Source: Pedobacter sp. MR2016-24
GTDB taxonomy: Bacteria; Bacteroidota; Bacteroidia; Sphingobacteriales; Sphingobacteriaceae
Direction of reading: 5' to 3'
DNA: 64,000 nt
NCBI RefSeq assembly: GCF_026239655.1
Contig: NZ_JAPIVO010000004.1
Location: 248,001-312,000, forward strand
Part shown: one piece after another, positions 17,718 through 26,430 of the stretch
Position numbering within the stretch: position 1 is the stretch's first letter
Layout of the letters: each line of letters opens with the position of its first letter
Notes under the pieces: generated by a model
Databases searched by the model: none
Seen by the model: the letters and a program-made list of their open reading frames with translations, nothing else
What the model was told of the DNA's origin: nothing
Translations under genes and position numbers: made by a program

Positions 17718-20700
17718 TTAAAAATTAGCTTTAAATCCTAGTGAGATCATTTTTGGTGCTGGGATTCCATAGGGATAGTCCGGGTCAATTTTTCTGGCAG
17801 TCGCTTTCCATAAGATACCCAGGTTACTTGCATACAAATAGATGTCTAATGCAGAGAAAGGAAGGTTTTTTATCTTGTTTTTATTTGGCTGATAATCTAT
17901 TCGGATATCCTGCAACCGGATATGGTCTGCTTTTTCTACCAGGATATCTGATAATGCATAAATCTCATCACGGATTGCTTTTGCCGGGTAAATTAGTGCA
18001 GGGACGTTAGTGGTGAATTCATCTCCCCATTTTTTCCATCTCAGACTGTAATCATCCTGTTGATAGGCGGCTATTGAGCCATTTCCCTGATAAATAAAAG
18101 TATTATTCAAAGAAGGTCTCCGGAAATAATATTTGAATTTATAATTGATATTGAATGAGAGTTCCCAGGATTTACAGCTGAATGTATTCCTTACCGCACC
18201 AAAATACGTTGGGGTTTGCTTGCCGCTGTAAACTAATTCTCCTGGATTTTTAGAACTCCTGATATTAGAATAATCTTTACTTTTAACACCATTTAAAATG
18301 CTTTGTGGATTTCCTGTAGTATCAAGTCCCATCCACTTGTAACTAAAAATAGCGTAATAAGAATAGCCTTCTAATGGGTTCATGAAATTTGAATTCACTA
18401 TCGAAGAATTACCTCCTCTATTGCCTTTATAACTGGTAATTTTATCTGTGTTGTAATTGAACAGGTATGCAGTTTGCCATTGGAAAGATGACCTGTTTAG
18501 GTTTAATACTTTTAAAGTAATGTCAATTCCCTTTGAATGCATATTAGCAGAATTGCCCTTGAATACAGAAACACCAGTCTGTGGGGCAACCGGACTGAAT
18601 CCAATCAGGTCAATACCATTTTTAACCCAGTATTCCAGACTACCTGTGATACGATTTTGAGAGGATCCGAAATCAATGCCGAAGTTAATATTCTTTACCT
18701 TTTCCCATCTCAATGAGGGGTTGGGTGGGTTTTTAATTTGCAATATAGGTTGTCCCCACAAATTACCGCCAGATACAGATTGGGTAGTGAGATAGGCAGA
18801 TGTTGATTTGTCCACATTGCCATTATAACCATAAGTAATCCTCAGCTTTAAATAAGGCAAAGCATTAAAATGATAGAATTTCTCCTGACTGACATTCCAG
18901 GCGATGCCTGTTGACCAGAGCGGAACGCCTTTTTGATTTGAGGCTACACCGAAAAGATTAGATTCATCGCGGCGTACACTGGCTGAGAGCATGTATTTAT
19001 GGTCGTAGGCATATGATCCGTTGGCATAGTAAGAAAGATAACGGTCTACACTACTATTATTTCCTATGGTGAGCGGTATTCTGGTTATTTCTCCATTATA
19101 ATATTTTGGTAAATCCTGTAATGGATTGATTGTAGAATTAAGGTTGGTCGCAGTTGCCTTATTATAACCATATAACGTATAGTAAGAATCTGAACTCTGG
19201 TAATCTTTTACTTCATAACCTGCAATTGTATTGATGGCATGTTTGCTTGCAATCAGTGTTTGATAGTTTAATTGTGCGCGTCCGTAGTGTGCATGGTAAT
19301 TTCCCTCGTTACTATTTACAATATCACCCAACGGAAATGGCCTTTTTACATTTCCGCTTGTTTCGTCGATCTGACTAAAGGAATTAATGAGGTTGCGCGT
19401 GTAGTAAGAATTCCGGGCGGTAATTTCCCTGTTTTCGTTTGTACCTTTGTCATACGTGTACTTGACAGAAAATCTGAGATTGTTGATGATTTTGTAGTTG
19501 AGTGCCATATTCACCCGATAGGTTGTTATTCTGCTATACCATAGATGATTCTCTTCTTTTAGCTCATCCAGTGGTTTGTAGTGCCAGTCCAGCAATCTGC
19601 CGGCACCTGCGGTATCTACGTAAGAAAGCCTTAAATCTCTGCTCAGCGCCAGTGCATTTCCTGATTGGTCAGCTACATTTTCGTATGGATATAAAGGTTG
19701 ATATCCCGATCCTCTCATTTTATTATTATTTGAGATCAGCATGATGCCTGTCACCAGTTCAAGTTTGCTTTTGAAAAGCAAGAGTGTGTTGTTTGCATTA
19801 ACCGTAATCCGGTCAGCGCTATTGGTCACGTTATTTGCCAGGTCTTTATCGTAACCGAACGAAAGGTAGTATTTGTTATGTTTGCCACCTCCCTCTGTAC
19901 TCAGCTGGTATTGCTGACTCACGCTTTTTCGAGAAAAATATTTATCCAGATCAGCTCTGTTATCATGAGCGGCAATAGAATCTAATAAGGCAGATTTTCT
20001 GGTTTCAGTAATCAGATTTTTTCGACGTAAGAGCATAATTTCTACAGCAGGGGATAGTGATGCATAACCGTTGCTGATGTTCGGATCAAATTTTCCTTTA
20101 TCAAATAGAAACTGTTCATTGTCTATGAACTCTTTATTTGTTAACTGTGATTTATAATATTGATCTGGCTTAGCTCCAAATGTATAATTTACATTCAGGT
20201 TAATTAAGGGAGACTGATTAAATGTGCCATCTTTAGTTGTGATAACAATGACGCCATTGCCTGCTCTTACACCCCAGATGGAAGCTGATGCTGCATCTTT
20301 TAAGATTGTTATAGATTTGACATCCTGTGGGTTAATGTTTGTCAGGTCGCCATCGTACGGAAAATTATCAAGGATAATCAGTGGGTTTGTATTTGCTGAA
20401 ATTGTACTCCGGTCTCTGATACTGATAGCCGGTGTATTTCCTATGGTATTTTTATTAAAGGTTAAGCCGCTTGCAACGCCATCGAGTCTGTCAAGTACAT
20501 TTCTGCCATTTCTCCTGTTGAATAATACACTGTCGATTAATACAAAACTCCCTGTAGCACGTTCCTGCGGGATACGCTGATAACCTGTTGAAACAATATT
20601 TACTTCACTGAGTATTGCTCCGGATAATTTGTTTGCATCTGCTACAGGAGCTGCTTCCTTCGCTGAAGGATTTGTTGCTTTAGTCCAGACTCTGTCTGAG

Positions 20701-21011
20701 GGATCAATAAAGATAACTTCGTCCTCTATTCTGTAGGAGAGAGGCAGGTATTGCAAAATAGATTCTATTGCTTGATTGACAGTGACGTTCTTCAGTTTCA
20801 GATTGAAAATACTTGTTCCCAGGGTGATTTTAGGATCAAACATATAACCATAACCGACTTTAGAACTGATCAGTTGAATCGCTTTTTCAAACGAGATCTT
20901 ACGTTCATTGATGGTAATCTTTTGTGAAAAAGCAGCTATACTGGATAGTATTAAAATTACTAATATTAAAAGCGTTTTCTGAAGTAGAGTAAACTCTTTT
21001 TTGAAGTACAT
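17718..21011 (-). CDS. SusC/RagA-type TonB-dependent transporter with STN domain, lacking the carboxypeptidase-like domain
   Basis: This outer-membrane import channel partners the SusD at 16315. The ATG at 21011 is chosen because it puts the signal peptide (MYFKKEFTLL...AAFSQ) at the N-terminus; an upstream ATG at 21065 adds 18 residues before it. After the signal comes an STN (secretin/TonB N-terminal) domain, about 25-100, which contacts FecR-type anti-sigma factors. Then, unlike usual SusC proteins, the CarboxypepD_reg-like beta domain is missing: after a short Ala-rich linker the chain goes to EVNIVSTGYQ and the plug (SIWGVRAGNGVIVITTKDG). The beta-barrel fills the rest, ending in SLGFKANF. 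It is transcribed after FecR and probably has its own start. Confidence 0.9.
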   Translation of the reverse strand: MYFKKEFTLLQKTLLILVILILSSIAAFSQKITINERKISFEKAIQLISSKVGYGYMFDPKITLGTSIFNLKLKNVTVNQAIESILQYLPLSYRIEDEVIFIDPSDRVWTKATNPSAKEAAPVADANKLSGAILSEVNIVSTGYQRIPQERATGSFVLIDSVLFNRRNGRNVLDRLDGVASGLTFNKNTIGNTPAISIRDRSTISANTNPLIILDNFPYDGDLTNINPQDVKSITILKDAASASIWGVRAGNGVIVITTKDGTFNQSPLINLNVNYTFGAKPDQYYKSQLTNKEFIDNEQFLFDKGKFDPNISNGYASLSPAVEIMLLRRKNLITETRKSALLDSIAAHDNRADLDKYFSRKSVSQQYQLSTEGGGKHNKYYLSFGYDKDLANNVTNSADRITVNANNTLLLFKSKLELVTGIMLISNNNKMRGSGYQPLYPYENVADQSGNALALSRDLRLSYVDTAGAGRLLDWHYKPLDELKEENHLWYSRITTYRVNMALNYKIINNLRFSVKYTYDKGTNENREITARNSYYTRNLINSFSQIDETSGNVKRPFPLGDIVNSNEGNYHAHYGRAQLNYQTLIASKHAINTIAGYEVKDYQSSDSYYTLYGYNKATATNLNSTINPLQDLPKYYNGEITRIPLTIGNNSSVDRYLSYYANGSYAYDHKYMLSASVRRDESNLFGVASNQKGVPLWSTGIAWNVSQEKFYHFNALPYLKLRITYGYNGNVDKSTSAYLTTQSVSGGNLWGQPILQIKNPPNPSLRWEKVKNINFGIDFGSSQNRITGSLEYWVKNGIDLIGFSPVAPQTGVSVFKGNSANMHSKGIDITLKVLNLNRSSFQWQTAYLFNYNTDKITSYKGNRGGNSSIVNSNFMNPLEGYSYYAIFSYKWMGLDTTGNPQSILNGVKSKDYSNIRSSKNPGELVYSGKQTPTYFGAVRNTFSCKSWELSFNINYKFKYYFRRPSLNNTFIYQGNGSIAAYQQDDYSLRWKKWGDEFTTNVPALIYPAKAIRDEIYALSDILVEKADHIRLQDIRIDYQPNKNKIKNLPFSALDIYLYASNLGILWKATARKIDPDYPYGIPAPKMISLGFKANF

Positions 21012-21099
21012 GAAAATATATTTGGTGTTGCATTTTTCTGATGTTTCTATAAACAGGGGGGACATCTTGTTTCATCGTCATCATGCATTTCTATGATAT

Positions 21100-21131
21100 A
21101 AAAAAGACCAGAAGTGCCCTCGCACTTCTGG
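21100..21131 (-). terminator. Rho-independent terminator between fecR and susC
   Basis: On the minus strand CCAGAAGTGC-GAGG-GCACTTCTGG is a perfect 10-bp stem followed by TCTTTTTT. It sits between the FecR stop (21154) and the SusC start (21011). Transcripts from the sigma/FecR pair would therefore largely stop here, uncoupling the regulators from the transporter. Confidence 0.85.
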
Positions 21132-21153
21132 CATTCAGCAACCTTGGATTTTA

Positions 21154-22281
21154 TTAGTTTGTTACAGTAATCCTCCTTCCTTGAACTTTAAAGTGTATTT
21201 TTCCTCTTTGTGATAATTCAATTGTTTGCAATACGGCTGACAGGGCACTTTTGCGGGATAGTCTGCCGGCAAGTTGTATATCTGCTGTTAGATCCGGGTC
21301 GCAGACAAATTCCACATCATACCACCTGCCTATTTTGTCCATCGATGACTTGAAACTATCTTCCTTCACGAATATAAATGCATCATTTTTCCAGTCGACC
21401 GCTGGTATAGTATCTACCTTGTTCACGAATGTTTTTATATGATCTCCCGAACCTGTCGTCACTGCCTGCTCACCCGGCTTAACAACCTCCTTTTTATTAA
21501 TTTTTACTAATCCCTCTAAAAGAGTTGTCTTCACCATATCTTCATCCTTGTAAGATTTGATATTGAAATGCGTTCCTAAAACTTCTATCAGCTGTTTTAA
21601 AGTTTGTACCCGGAAAGGTACCTCCTGGTTTTTAGCCACTTCAAAATAAGCTTCGCCGCTCAACATCACCCTGCGTTCATGAAGTGTTTTGAAGGATGTT
21701 GGATATGTTAATGTGGACGCGGCGTTTAGCCATATTTTGCTTCCGTCAGGCAGACGCAATCTGTATTCTCCTCCTTTAGGAATTTCTATCGTATTATATT
21801 CTTTTACTGAAGCGCTGTTTGCTTTTGCATTGTAAATCAATTCTCCATCTGCAGATTTAGTAATTACAATTCCTGCTTGCTGAACCATTTCACCATTTCT
21901 CAGATCAGACAGATTAATCTTTTTGCCGTCAGCCAGGGTCAGAATTGCTTTATTACCTCCTGGAAGTATTTCTTTTGCTATAAGCTGGCTTTTTGACTGC
22001 GGTTGTTTAGCTGTGTTTTTATAAAAGTATAAGCCGATTGACAATATAATGAACAACGAGGCAGCGATAACAGCTATCCGCGGCCACAGTCTGATCTCAG
22101 GTTTTTTAAACCTGCTGTCAAGATCTAACTTCACCTCAATCAGATCATCTAAAAAATCTTCCAGACTAACCTCCAATGGTTGATTTTCGTAATACCTGTT
22201 AAACCAGGTTTCCAACAGGCCTTTCTCATATTCGGAAGCCTCACCATTCTGGTATTTTTCAATAAGTTCTTTTATTTCCAT
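21154..22281 (-). CDS. FecR-family anti-sigma factor / signal transducer
   Basis: This 375-residue protein has a short cytosolic N-terminal region (MEIKELIEKYQNGEASEYE...) that binds the sigma factor, a single TM at about 69-88 (RIAVIAASLFIILSIGLYF) and a periplasmic FecR domain with GGEYRLRLPDGSKIWLNAASTL and EVLGTHFNIKSY. A C-terminal DUF4974-type domain (about 300-375) follows. It relays substrate occupancy of the SusC STN domain to the ECF sigma factor encoded just upstream. Confidence 0.93.
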   Translation of the reverse strand: MEIKELIEKYQNGEASEYEKGLLETWFNRYYENQPLEVSLEDFLDDLIEVKLDLDSRFKKPEIRLWPRIAVIAASLFIILSIGLYFYKNTAKQPQSKSQLIAKEILPGGNKAILTLADGKKINLSDLRNGEMVQQAGIVITKSADGELIYNAKANSASVKEYNTIEIPKGGEYRLRLPDGSKIWLNAASTLTYPTSFKTLHERRVMLSGEAYFEVAKNQEVPFRVQTLKQLIEVLGTHFNIKSYKDEDMVKTTLLEGLVKINKKEVVKPGEQAVTTGSGDHIKTFVNKVDTIPAVDWKNDAFIFVKEDSFKSSMDKIGRWYDVEFVCDPDLTADIQLAGRLSRKSALSAVLQTIELSQRGKIHFKVQGRRITVTN

Positions 22282-22375
22282 AATATAATAAGGAATTGTA
22301 TCCTATGTATTATGTATGATTACTGAGAAAGGCCGAACATGTGGAAGAAAACAAAAATATTTTATAATTATATGC

Positions 22376-22939
22376 TTATAACAAACTGATATAAGTACTA
22401 AGATTTTGCTTTAGCGTTTTAATAGCATCAGAAATATGTCTGGAGACTGTTCCTTCAGTTATGCCCAGTGCTTCTGCAATTTCACTATGAGTAAGTTTTT
22501 CATTTCGGCTAAGCTCAAATACTTCTTTTATTCTTGGTGTGAGTTTAGTAATTTCCTCTTCAATCTGATCCCTGAATTGTTTTTCCCTGATCGGATAATC
22601 CGTATGGTTGTATTCTATTTTTACGTGTTCCAGTAAGGTAACCATATAGTCATCGTGACGTTGTTCTTTCTTATATTGTTTGAAAATCAGATTCCTTGCA
22701 CAGGTAAAAAGATAAGATTTGAGTGTAAGATTGATTTCGAGAGTTGCTCTGATTTCCCAGATTTTGCTGAAAACATCGTTAAGCAGATCCCTGGCATCCT
22801 CGCGATTGCGAAGTTTGTTGTAGCCATATTGGAGCAGACCCGCGCTATATTGTTGATAAATCTGGTTGAAAGCATTGTAGTCGCCACTTTTTAGCCGGTG
22901 GCATAATTCAGTTTCTGTAAAATGAGTTTTTGTAGTCAT
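22376..22939 (-). CDS. ECF sigma-70 family RNA polymerase sigma factor
   Basis: This 187-residue sigma factor has region 2 with AFNQIYQQYSAGLLQYGYNKL and DLLNDVFSKIWE, and region 4 with EVFELSRNEKLTHSEIAEALGITEGTVSRHI, a classic helix-turn-helix. Bacteroidota ECF sigmas with this partner set control SusC/SusD genes upon ligand binding. It lies 94 nt upstream of fecR on the minus strand, giving the order sigma, FecR, SusC, SusD. Confidence 0.93.
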   Translation of the reverse strand: MTTKTHFTETELCHRLKSGDYNAFNQIYQQYSAGLLQYGYNKLRNREDARDLLNDVFSKIWEIRATLEINLTLKSYLFTCARNLIFKQYKKEQRHDDYMVTLLEHVKIEYNHTDYPIREKQFRDQIEEEITKLTPRIKEVFELSRNEKLTHSEIAEALGITEGTVSRHISDAIKTLKQNLSTYISLL

Positions 22940-23503
22940 GATAATGAAATTGGTTAATTGTAAAATATTTGGTTAAAGAATGGTGGTCATGTAAGAATTT
23001 TATTTTTCCTGAGGCATGAAATGATAAAAATCCAAACAATTTCTGCTGCAATGTAATCGCTTTTTTTGACTCCTTGTAGCTCTATTTGAAAAAATAAAAT
23101 TTCATTTACATCTGTTTATCAGAGTATTGTGTTTTTGTTTGACGCTTTTTCTACCAAAGCTAAAATGTTTTTTCACGTCAATTTATCATGCGTTTTGTAT
23201 TTAGATTAAGTCTAAAATACAGTTGTATTTTATTGTTATTTTTTTGTCCCGGTTATAGATTTTGAAAGCAACAGGTACCAAACTCTTATCACATATAGGT
23301 TCATATTCTTTTCCTCATCATTTTATATTTATTTTCATCATAATCTGCCTGCAGGGGAGACAGACGCAGTATTATCTCAAATTTCCGTTGTTGGTACTCA
23401 GGACGATACAGCATTACAGAGAGAATAGATGAAAAAAAATTATATGATTTGATAAATAATACTAAATTTGTCGCCTCAGCAGGATTAAGCTGAGTTATAC
23501 AAT
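22940..23503. other. AT-rich intergenic region between an ECF sigma gene and tRNA-Leu
   Basis: No gene is supported in these 564 bases; the open frames are low-complexity. It contains a minus-strand TAGCTTTG (23162-23155) that fits the -7 element, but without a good -33 partner. Near the tRNA it contains a plus-strand TAAATTTG (23463-23470). Confidence 0.5.
23463..23470 (+). promoter_or_regulatory. Candidate -7 element of tRNA-Leu(CAG)
   Basis: TAAATTTG matches TAnnTTTG 33 nt before the tRNA. A TTTG at 23448-23451 is closer than the usual spacing, so the -33 element is uncertain. Confidence 0.45.
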
Positions 23504-23587
23504 GCCCGGATGGCGAAATTGGTAAACGTTGCGGTCTCAGAAGCCGTTGGAGTAAGATCCTTGAGAGTTCGAGTCTCTCTTCGGGCA
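23504..23587 (+). tRNA. tRNA-Leu(CAG)
   Basis: An 84-nt class II tRNA. The acceptor GCCCGGA pairs with TTCGGGC and the discriminator is A. The anticodon stem GCGGT/GCCGT (with two wobble pairs) encloses CTCAGAA, anticodon CAG. The variable arm GGAGTAAGATCC and T-arm GAGAGTTCGAGTCTCTC are clear. Confidence 0.95.
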
Positions 23588-23624
23588 CATTGTCACGAAT
23601 AATACAAAAATTATCAATTAAATG

Positions 23625-23656
23625 AACCCTGCAAATTAACATTGCAGGGTTTTTTA
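23625..23656 (+). terminator. Rho-independent terminator after tRNA-Leu(CAG)
   Basis: AACCCTGCAA and TTGCAGGGTT pair perfectly around ATTAACA, followed by TTTT. Confidence 0.88.
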
Positions 23657-23768
23657 TTACGGACTTTTCTTGTCTGTATGAAAAGTCAAATCTTGAATCA
23701 TGACAAATCTTTACAGGCATAAACTCTAATTTTATAAAAAACAGGTATGCCTGTAGAGAGGATTTCAA

Positions 23769-24785
23769 ATGATAGAAAAAAATATGAAGCAATTATCGGA
23801 TCTTAAGTATTCAGTATTGGATCTTGCGACAGTTGTAGAAGGAAAAACACCAGCCGACACTTTTCGTACAAGTCTTACCTTGGCACAGCATGTAGAAAAA
23901 CTGGGGTTCACCAGATTCTGGTTGGCAGAACACCATAATATGATCAGCGTAGCCAGTTCAGCAACTTCCGTACTGATAGGTTATATTGCTGGCGGAACCA
24001 CTACTTTAAGGGTAGGATCTGGCGGTATTATGTTACCTAACCATTCGCCATTAGTTATCGCTGAGCAGTTTGGTACGCTCGCTTCCTTATATCCCGGAAG
24101 AATAGACCTTGGTTTAGGTCGTGCACCAGGAACAGATCAGGTTACGGCTATGGCCATCAGAGGTGAACGTTTCAACGCAGCGCATGATTTTCCACAGGAT
24201 ATATTAAAGTTACAGGCTTTCTTTTCGGCCGACAACAGCAGTAGCCGCGTGCGTGCTATTCCTGGCGAAGGATTGGACATTCCAATCTGGATTTTAGGCT
24301 CAAGTACAGACAGTGCGCGCTTAGCCGCAGCGATGGGTCTTCCATATGCTTTTGCGAGCCATTTTGCACCTGCACAGTTTTTAACGGCAATCAATATATA
24401 TCGTCAGAATTTTAAGCCTTCGGCAGTTTTGGCCAGTCCTTATGTGATCGCCTGTTTGAATGTGGTTGCTGCAGATACGGATGAAGAAGCTACAAGACTG
24501 GCTACTTCGTTACAGCAAATGTTTGTTGGCGTAATTACGGGAAAACCGCGATTACTTCAGCCACCAGTAAATGATATCGATGAAATCTGGAGTGACTATG
24601 AAGCAGAGGCTGTCAGCCAGATGCTGGCTTTGTCATTTGTAGGCGGACCGGAAAAAATCAAAGAGGAAATGCAGGATTTTCTTGAAAAGACGCAGATAGA
24701 TGAAGTAATGATGACTTCAAATATTTATGATCAGCAGGCGAAGCTTCACTCTTATGAACTGTTTTCAAAAATCCTTAAAGGATAA
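23769..24785 (+). CDS. Luciferase-like (LLM class) flavin-dependent monooxygenase
   Basis: This 338-residue cytosolic TIM-barrel oxidoreductase uses reduced flavin and oxygen. Family marks are RFWLAEHHNM near residue 55, SVLIGYIAGGTTTLRVGSGGIMLPNHSPLVIAEQF, and YPGRIDLGLGRAPGTD, the typical MsnO8-type subgroup pattern. The substrate cannot be told from sequence. A second ATG 15 nt downstream (MKQLSD) is an equally plausible start. The gene is flanked by terminators on both sides and appears monocistronic. Confidence 0.9.
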   Translation: MIEKNMKQLSDLKYSVLDLATVVEGKTPADTFRTSLTLAQHVEKLGFTRFWLAEHHNMISVASSATSVLIGYIAGGTTTLRVGSGGIMLPNHSPLVIAEQFGTLASLYPGRIDLGLGRAPGTDQVTAMAIRGERFNAAHDFPQDILKLQAFFSADNSSSRVRAIPGEGLDIPIWILGSSTDSARLAAAMGLPYAFASHFAPAQFLTAINIYRQNFKPSAVLASPYVIACLNVVAADTDEEATRLATSLQQMFVGVITGKPRLLQPPVNDIDEIWSDYEAEAVSQMLALSFVGGPEKIKEEMQDFLEKTQIDEVMMTSNIYDQQAKLHSYELFSKILKG

Positions 24786-24839
24786 ATAGCTGCAACGGGT
24801 TTAGTTCAGTACATTAATATAAATTATTTTGCGTTATTG

Positions 24840-24869
24840 AAAAGGTTGGAATTGTTCCGGCCTTTTTTG
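24840..24869 (+). terminator. Rho-independent terminator after the LLM oxidoreductase
   Basis: AAAAGGTTGGAA pairs with TTCCGGCCTTTT (two G-U pairs) around TTG, and the T-run continues. Confidence 0.8.
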
Positions 24870-24978
24870 TGAAATGAGCTGTTCATTATATTTATGCATT
24901 ATCTTTGTGCTGGTTGTAAGCTATAATGTGTTTATTCAAGAATCAATGTGTAAATTAGCTTAAACTAAATATAAATTT

Positions 24979-25410
24979 ATGAGATACATATCATTGTTAT
25001 TGCTGATCACAGCAATCTCTTTTACAGGTTTTGCACAGAAAAAAGATGCTATTGTAGGTACATGGGTAAACGCTACAGGTGAAGCCCATGTGAATATTTA
25101 CAAAAAGGGAGAGCGGTATTTTGGTAAAATAGACTGGCTAAAGGCACCAAAAGATGAAAAGGGTAAGCCTAAAACAGATTACAAAAATCCGGACGAAAGT
25201 TTAAGAAGCCGTCCTATTTTAGGAATGGAAATGCTGAAAGACTTTGTTTACGATGATGGTAAATGGACGGATGGAAAAATTTATGACCCTAAGTCGGGTA
25301 AAACTTATAGTTGCAACATGAACATTAAAGATAACGGACAGCTCAATATGCGCGGATACATCGGCATTTCACTAATTGGAAGATCAGAAACCTGGAAGAG
25401 AGTCAGATAA
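24979..25410 (+). CDS. DUF2147 domain-containing exported protein
   Basis: This 143-residue protein has a signal peptide (MRYISLLLLITAISFTGFAQ). The mature part matches DUF2147: IVGTWVNATGEAHVNIYKKGERYFGKIDWL, RPILGMEML and GKTYSCNMNIKDNGQLNMRGYIGISLIGRSETWKR. The family forms a small beta-barrel, lipocalin-like in outline, of unknown function, predicted periplasmic. It overlaps the next gene by one base (TAATG), so the two are translationally linked. Confidence 0.88.
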   Translation: MRYISLLLLITAISFTGFAQKKDAIVGTWVNATGEAHVNIYKKGERYFGKIDWLKAPKDEKGKPKTDYKNPDESLRSRPILGMEMLKDFVYDDGKWTDGKIYDPKSGKTYSCNMNIKDNGQLNMRGYIGISLIGRSETWKRVR

Positions 25411-26426
25411 TGCGTTTAATCTTATTTATATTCCTTCTTTCGCCGTTATTCGGGTTTTCACAAAGTTATGAACTGTCATCTGCATCAACGGGTACGGAAA
25501 CAAGTATCAGGGGGCTGTCTGTAGTTACGGATAGCGTCGTTTGGGTGAGCGGCAGCAATGGTTTTATCGGCCGTACGGTTGATGGCGGCAAAACATGGAA
25601 ATGGATGCAGCCTGCTGGTTATGAAAAACTGGATTTCAGAGATATTGAAGCTTTTGATGCTGATCATGCCGTAGCTGTAAATGCAGGATCGCCAGCGTAT
25701 GTATTGCTGACGAGCGACGGCGGGAAAAGCTGGAAGGAAACTTATAAAAATGTTGATTCAGCAATATTCCTTGATGGAATGGATTTCTGGAGCGCGAAAC
25801 ATGGGATCATCTTCGGTGATCCCATTAAAAACAAATTACAGTTGCTGATCACTGAAGATGGTGGATTAACGTGGAAGGACTCTTCTGATGCGTTAAAACT
25901 GGAAATGGCCAAAGGTGAGGCCTCATTTGCTGCAAGTGGCACTACGATAAAGACGCTGGCCGGAGGTAAAGTATGGATTGCCACGGGAGGATCTAAATCG
26001 AATGTTTACACCTCTGATGATTACGGACTAAACTGGAAAAAGTATGAGTGCCCTATTATCCAGGGCAAAAGCAGTACGGGCATTTTTTCTGTAGACTTTT
26101 ATGACAAAAACCGCGGCATTGTAGTGGGTGGGGATTATGAAAAGGATAAGGAGAACGCTAATAATATTTTGCTGACCAGTGACGGGGGGAAAACATGGAC
26201 TAAACCGTCCAGACCAGTATACGGTTTCCGTTCTGGTATCCTTATTTTTGATGAAAAGAATTGTTTTGCGGTAGGTACTTCAGGCACTGATGTATCAAGA
26301 GACGGTGGGAATTACTGGTACCACATTTCTGATGAGAGTTTTAATGTGATCAAAAGGGCTAAAAATGGCGGGCTGGTTATCGTTGCGGGTAACGACGGAC
26401 TGGTATACAGTTTAAAAGTCAAATAA
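25410..26426 (+). CDS. Exported Asp-box (BNR/Ycf48-like) beta-propeller protein
   Basis: This 338-residue protein has a signal peptide (MRLILFIFLLSPLFGFSQ). It carries at least six Asp-box motifs, for example VDGGKTWKW, SDGGKSWKE, EDGGLTWKD, SDDYGLNWKK, SDGGKTWTK and RDGGNYW. These mark a seven-blade-like propeller related to Ycf48 and sialidase-type BNR repeats. No sialidase catalytic arginine triad is evident, so an enzymatic role is doubtful; such proteins often assist assembly of membrane complexes. It is co-transcribed with the DUF2147 protein. Confidence 0.82.
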   Translation: MRLILFIFLLSPLFGFSQSYELSSASTGTETSIRGLSVVTDSVVWVSGSNGFIGRTVDGGKTWKWMQPAGYEKLDFRDIEAFDADHAVAVNAGSPAYVLLTSDGGKSWKETYKNVDSAIFLDGMDFWSAKHGIIFGDPIKNKLQLLITEDGGLTWKDSSDALKLEMAKGEASFAASGTTIKTLAGGKVWIATGGSKSNVYTSDDYGLNWKKYECPIIQGKSSTGIFSVDFYDKNRGIVVGGDYEKDKENANNILLTSDGGKTWTKPSRPVYGFRSGILIFDEKNCFAVGTSGTDVSRDGGNYWYHISDESFNVIKRAKNGGLVIVAGNDGLVYSLKVK

Positions 26427-26430
26427 AATC

